From: Mycobacterium sp. BK086
GTDB lineage: Bacteria > Actinomycetota > Actinomycetes > Mycobacteriales > Mycobacteriaceae
DNA length: 64,000 nt
NCBI GenBank assembly: GCA_004362315.1
Contig: SNWL01000003.1
Coordinates: forward strand, 558,001 to 622,000
Direction of reading: 5' to 3'
The translations under genes were made by a program, and so were the position numbers. The notes beneath the pieces were generated by a model. It had not been told where the DNA came from and ran no database searches. It was given only the letters and a program-made list of their open reading frames with translations. Position 1 is the stretch's first letter. The number at the start of each line of letters is the position of its first letter. This document shows positions 61,023-64,000 of the stretch, one piece after another.

Positions 61023-61486
61023 CACAAACTCGCATGTCCGCCGGAGGATCCGTAGCCGCCCTCGCCACGGGTGGTGTCAGCCAGTCCGGCCTCGTCGAAC
61101 GAGGCCACCTCGACCAGCTCTGGGAGTTCGACCCGCTGGACCAGCAATTGGGCGATGCGGTCACCGCGCCGAATGGTGATCGGCGTGGTGGGGTCGAGGT
61201 TGATCAACGACACTTTCACTTCGCCGCGATAGCCGGCGTCGATCGTGCCGGGGCTGTTGACGATCGAAAGTCCCACGCGCGCAGCCAAACCGGAGCGGGG
61301 GTGGACCAGACCGACCATGCCGTGCGGGATCGCCACGGCGATTCCGGTGCCCACCAGCGCACGATGGCCCGGCGCCAGGTCGACGTCTTGCGCACTGAAC
61401 AAATCCACGCCCGCATCACCGTCATGGGCGCGGCTGGGCATCGGGAGATCGCGGTCTAGGCGAACCACCGCGAGACTGGTCGGCAC
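61022..61486 (-). CDS. dut: dUTP diphosphatase
   Basis: 154 residues from GTG at 61486, the same length as M. tuberculosis Dut. All five trimeric dUTPase motifs are visible: [11 protein letters not shown] (I), [11 protein letters not shown] (II), [17 protein letters not shown] (III, catalytic Asp), [10 protein letters not shown] (IV) and the C-terminal Gly-rich [14 protein letters not shown] (V), with the mycobacterial loop [15 protein letters not shown]. It hydrolyses dUTP to dUMP, keeping uracil out of DNA. Coupled to DUF3710. Confidence 0.97.
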   Translation of the reverse strand: MPTSLAVVRLDRDLPMPSRAHDGDAGVDLFSAQDVDLAPGHRALVGTGIAVAIPHGMVGLVHPRSGLAARVGLSIVNSPGTIDAGYRGEVKVSLINLDPTTPITIRRGDRIAQLLVQRVELPELVEVASFDEAGLADTTRGEGGYGSSGGHASL

Positions 61487-61511
61487 GATGCCACAGACTA
61501 CCCTTGGCCGC

Positions 61512-61988
61512 GTGTCTGGTTCGCGTGTGACCTCGCAAACCGTGCGGTACCGCGAGCGGCTCTGGGTGCCGTGGTGGTGGTGGCCGCTCGGCCTGGGGCT
61601 GGCGGCGCTCATCGCCAAGGAAGTCACCATGGGTGTGCGCACCCTGCCCATCTGGCTGCCCTACAGCCTGCTCGGCGCCGTCGCGGTGGGCGTGTTGCTG
61701 TGGCTGAGCCGCACCGAGGTGCGGGTCGTGACCGACGGCGCCGAGGTCGAGCTGTGGGCCGGTCAGGCACATCTGCCGACGTCGGTGGTGTCACGGTCGG
61801 CAGAGATCCCCCGCACCGCGAAATCGGCGGCACTGGGCCGCCAGCTCGATCCGGCCGCCTACGTCCTGCACCGGGGCTGGGTGGGCCCGCTGGTCCTGAT
61901 CGTCCTCGACGATCCCGACGACCCGACGCCGTACTGGCTGGTCAGCGCGCGCCACCCCGATCGGGTGCTGTCCGCGCTGAGGAGCTGA
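61512..61988 (+). CDS. DUF3093 membrane protein (Rv2698-like)
   Basis: 158 residues from GTG at 61512; GTG at 61527 is possible. Two transmembrane helices ([20 protein letters not shown] and [19 protein letters not shown]) are followed by a soluble C-terminal domain with [18 protein letters not shown] and [20 protein letters not shown]. Function unknown. Divergent from dut (25 bases apart) and convergent with DUF4193 (3 bases apart). Confidence 0.88.
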   Translation: MSGSRVTSQTVRYRERLWVPWWWWPLGLGLAALIAKEVTMGVRTLPIWLPYSLLGAVAVGVLLWLSRTEVRVVTDGAEVELWAGQAHLPTSVVSRSAEIPRTAKSAALGRQLDPAAYVLHRGWVGPLVLIVLDDPDDPTPYWLVSARHPDRVLSALRS

Positions 61989-61991
61989 CCG

Positions 61992-62294
61992 CTACGCGGC
62001 GCAGTCCGTGCAGATCATCACGCCGTTCTTGTCGCTGGCCAGCCGGCTGCGGTGGTGTACCAGGAAGCAACTCGAGCAGGTGAACTCGTCGGCCTGTTTC
62101 GGGACCACCCGCACCGAGAGCTCCTCGCCGGACAAATCGGCGCCGGGCAGCTCGAAATTCTCTGCGGAATCAGTTTCGTCGACATCGACCACCGCGGACT
62201 GCGCCTCATTGCGCCGTGCCTTCAGTTCCTCGAGCGAGTCCTCGGACACCTCATCGGTCTCAGTGCGCCGTGGGGCGTCGTAATCGGTAGCCAT
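61992..62294 (-). CDS. DUF4193 zinc-ribbon protein (Rv2699c-like)
   Basis: 100 residues from ATG at 62294, after GGAGGGGACAAG. The acidic N-terminus (TETDEVSEDSLEELKARRNE) is followed by a C-terminal four-Cys zinc ribbon: EFTCSSCFLVHHRSRLA and VMICTDCAA (CxxC twice). Conserved in Actinobacteria; function unknown. Its promoter region holds a consensus CRP-type site at 62383-62398, about 90 bases upstream. Confidence 0.92.
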   Translation of the reverse strand: MATDYDAPRRTETDEVSEDSLEELKARRNEAQSAVVDVDETDSAENFELPGADLSGEELSVRVVPKQADEFTCSSCFLVHHRSRLASDKNGVMICTDCAA

Positions 62295-62382
62295 TCTTGT
62301 CCCCTCCAAACCTCAGCATGGCTTTGTATCAGCGTCGAACGGATCCGCCAAACGATTCGTGCCCAGATCACCCAGATCCACG

Positions 62383-62398
62383 TGTGATTTACGTCACA
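62383..62398. promoter_or_regulatory. Consensus CRP/Cmr-type binding site
   Basis: TGTGATTTACGTCACA fits TGTGA-N6-TCACA with both half-sites perfect and one more symmetric base pair on each side (G/C). It lies between the divergent DUF4193 and cei genes, 89 bases from the former start and 65 from the latter. The M. tuberculosis CRP homologue (Rv3676) recognises this consensus. Confidence 0.7.
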
Positions 62399-62462
62399 CA
62401 GATTGATCTGGTTCAACGGGCGTGTTCCACAGACACCCAGCGGGTGGCTCTAGAGTGCATCC

Positions 62463-63113
62463 GTGGTCGCTCAAATCACGGAGGGCACGGCCTTCGACAA
62501 GCACGGTCGTCCGTTCCGTCGGCGCAACTACCTGCCCGGACTCATCGCCCTCGGCGTGATGTTCGCGATCACCGCCGTGGTCTGGGGATTCGTGCTCACC
62601 CGCCCGGTCGACGTGCGGGAAGCCGCGGCCTGCAACCCACCGCCGCCGGCCGCCGATCCGGGCGCTCCCACGCTCGGCGAGCAGGTGTCGCACGCCTCGA
62701 TGCTCGATGTGGCGCCGGCCAAGCTCGTCGACACCAAGATCCGGGTGCTCAACGCCAGCGGCCAGGGCGGGCAGGCCGGTGAGGTCGCAGGCGCACTGCG
62801 GGATCTCGGCTTCGCCCAGCCCACCGCTGCCAACGATCCGATCTACGCAGCCACCCGGCTGACCTGTCAGGGCCAGATCCGGTTCGGCTCGAGCGGGAAG
62901 GCAGGCGCCGCGGCCGTCTGGCTGGTGGCGCCGTGCGTGGAGCTGTTCCAGGACGATCGCAAGGACGATTCGGTGGACCTGTCGATCGGCACCGACTTCA
63001 CCACGCTGGCCCACAGCGACGACATCGACGCCGTCCTGGCCGGCCTGCGCCCGGACGCCACCGAGCCCGCCGACTCGGCGCTGGTGACCAAGATCCACAA
63101 CGGCACCTGCTAG
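62463..63113 (+). CDS. cei: Envelope integrity protein Cei (LytR C-terminal domain)
   Basis: 216 residues from GTG at 62463. Short basic cytosolic end (KHGRPFRRRNYLPG), one transmembrane helix (about 24-45), then an outer domain of the LytR_C type: DTKIRVLNASGQGGQAGEVA (about 92-110), GALRDLGFAQPTAAND, IRFGSSGKAGAAAVWLVAPC. Four Cys (CNPP, LTCQG, APCVE, NGTC) may form two disulfides. Rv2700 is needed for a normal cell envelope in M. tuberculosis (published). TAG stop overlaps that of suhB in CTAG. Confidence 0.94.
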   Translation: MVAQITEGTAFDKHGRPFRRRNYLPGLIALGVMFAITAVVWGFVLTRPVDVREAAACNPPPPAADPGAPTLGEQVSHASMLDVAPAKLVDTKIRVLNASGQGGQAGEVAGALRDLGFAQPTAANDPIYAATRLTCQGQIRFGSSGKAGAAAVWLVAPCVELFQDDRKDDSVDLSIGTDFTTLAHSDDIDAVLAGLRPDATEPADSALVTKIHNGTC

Positions 63114-63955
63114 AGCGACCGCAATCCCCCGGCCCGATCCAGCGCGTCGGTGAGCGCGGCCGCGACGCCCGGCGCGGCGGCCACCAGCAGTGCCCCCTCC
63201 TCGTCGGCCGAGGGCAGCACCACGCGCGCGCCCGCCTCGGTCGCGATCAGCGCCCCGGCCGCCCAGTCCCAGATGTGCAGACCGTGCTCGTAATGCGCGT
63301 CGAGGCGCCCCGCGGCCACCAGGCACAGATCCAGCGAGGCCGAGCCGATCCGCCGGATGTCCCGGATCTGCGGCAGCAGCCGGGCCAGGATCTGCGACTG
63401 TTCGGCGCGCCGCTGCGGCGCGTAGCCGAATCCGGTGCCCACCAACGCCATCGACAGCTCGGTCACCGCGCTGCAACGCAGCGGCCGGCGCTGCCCGTCG
63501 CTGTGCACCTGCGCGCCCTGACCCGTCGCGGCCGAGTACACGTCGCCGCTGACCACATCGACCACCGCACCGGCCACCGACTCACCGCCGATCTGCGCGC
63601 CGATCGAAATCCCGTATGCCGGAATGCCGTAGACGAAGTTGACCGTGCCGTCGATCGGGTCGATCACCCAGCAGACACCCGCGTCGTTCCCGCCCGCCGG
63701 ACCGCCACCCTCCTCGCCGAGGATCACGTCGTCGGGCCGCAGTACGGCCAGCCGATCCCGCAGCAGCAGTTCGGTTTCGGTGTCCACGATGGTCACCGGA
63801 TCGGTCGGCGTGCTCTTGGATTGAACAGAATCCTTGCCGACGGCGTCGCGCCCGTCGGTAAGGATCTCCGCCCGCCGGCGGCGGACGAATGCGGCGGCTT
63901 CGGCGGCCAACTGCTCGGCCACCGTCCGTAATTGCTCAGGCCGGTTGTCGGTCAC
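63110..63955 (-). CDS. suhB: Inositol monophosphatase family protein SuhB (Rv2701c-like)
   Basis: 281 residues from GTG at 63955. Metal-binding motifs of the IMPase/FBPase superfamily: GEEGGG (motif 1, about 79), WVIDPIDGTVNFVYGIP (motif 2, about 93-109) and HIWDWAAGALIATEAGARV (motif 3, about 227). It dephosphorylates inositol-1-phosphate or a related sugar phosphate with Mg2+, supplying inositol for phosphatidylinositol mannosides and mycothiol. The 45 bases beyond its start hold no visible gene before the window ends. Confidence 0.95.
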   Translation of the reverse strand: MTDNRPEQLRTVAEQLAAEAAAFVRRRRAEILTDGRDAVGKDSVQSKSTPTDPVTIVDTETELLLRDRLAVLRPDDVILGEEGGGPAGGNDAGVCWVIDPIDGTVNFVYGIPAYGISIGAQIGGESVAGAVVDVVSGDVYSAATGQGAQVHSDGQRRPLRCSAVTELSMALVGTGFGYAPQRRAEQSQILARLLPQIRDIRRIGSASLDLCLVAAGRLDAHYEHGLHIWDWAAGALIATEAGARVVLPSADEEGALLVAAAPGVAAALTDALDRAGGLRSL

Positions 63956-64000
63956 CGGCCTATCGCAGCACAGAGGGGCGCGCAGCCACTAGTGTGGGCA

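Overview
The window is chromosomal DNA from a mycobacterium, most likely a rapidly growing Mycolicibacterium-type species. It is very GC-rich and uses many GTG starts. It carries mycobacterial marker genes (AftC arabinofuranosyltransferase, ClpC2, Cei, an MPT63-like secreted protein, an Acg-type nitroreductase). From about 26 kb to the end the gene order follows, as I remember it, the M. tuberculosis block Rv2669-Rv2701c (GNAT, ZapE-like ATPase, RibD-like reductase, Rv2672, aftC, msrB, hemQ-hemY-hemE, DUF3000, RNase D-like, dxs, RNA methyltransferase, KimA-like permease, ceoB-ceoC, DUF3159, OB-fold protein, hydrolase, DUF3710, dut, DUF3093, DUF4193, cei, suhB). Names taken from M. tuberculosis rest on protein similarity I recognise by eye, not on a search.

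Layout. 1-2.5 kb: a tandem universal stress protein and an Acg-family nitroreductase (a DosR-type pair), then a tRNA cluster (Val-CAC on the minus strand; Gly-GCC, Cys-GCA, Val-GAC on the plus strand). 2.6-4.8 kb: an orphan phage tail-fibre-like gene. 4.9-10.8 kb: TetR regulator, exported protein, cytochrome P450, and a minus-strand group of SRPBCC protein, FadD15-like ligase, exported protein and a free-standing EF-Tu domain II protein. 10.9-14.6 kb: clpC2 with a striking double operator, then a two-component system flanked by a SHOCT membrane protein and a frameshifted Met-rich DUF305 lipoprotein (probable metal stress). 14.7-20.2 kb: a minus-strand unit of a two-component system followed by five overlapping genes: Pro-rich exported protein, ApbE flavin transferase, di-heme ferric-reductase-like membrane protein, NuoF-like flavo-iron-sulfur protein and ferredoxin. 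I regard this as the best candidate for a poorly described redox system. 20.3-26.2 kb: accessory genes (SRPBCC, membrane proteins, a LysA-like decarboxylase, an MPT63-like protein, two tiny ORFs, a carboxyethyl-ornithine-synthase-like dehydrogenase).

26.2-64 kb is the conserved block, with insertions relative to the M. tuberculosis order: a 1377-residue hybrid kinase/phosphatase plus STAS protein (phosphorelay fused to partner switching); three tandem membrane GGDEF-EAL proteins (cyclic-di-GMP turnover) between msrB and hemQ; nhaA after dxs; and an MFS exporter beside ceoC. The hem genes form a coproporphyrin-dependent heme pathway unit. The KimA-like permease and the ceoB/ceoC RCK proteins look like a divergent potassium-uptake locus. 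Genes are packed tightly: several convergent pairs overlap at their stop codons and no gene-free stretch exceeds 300 bases.
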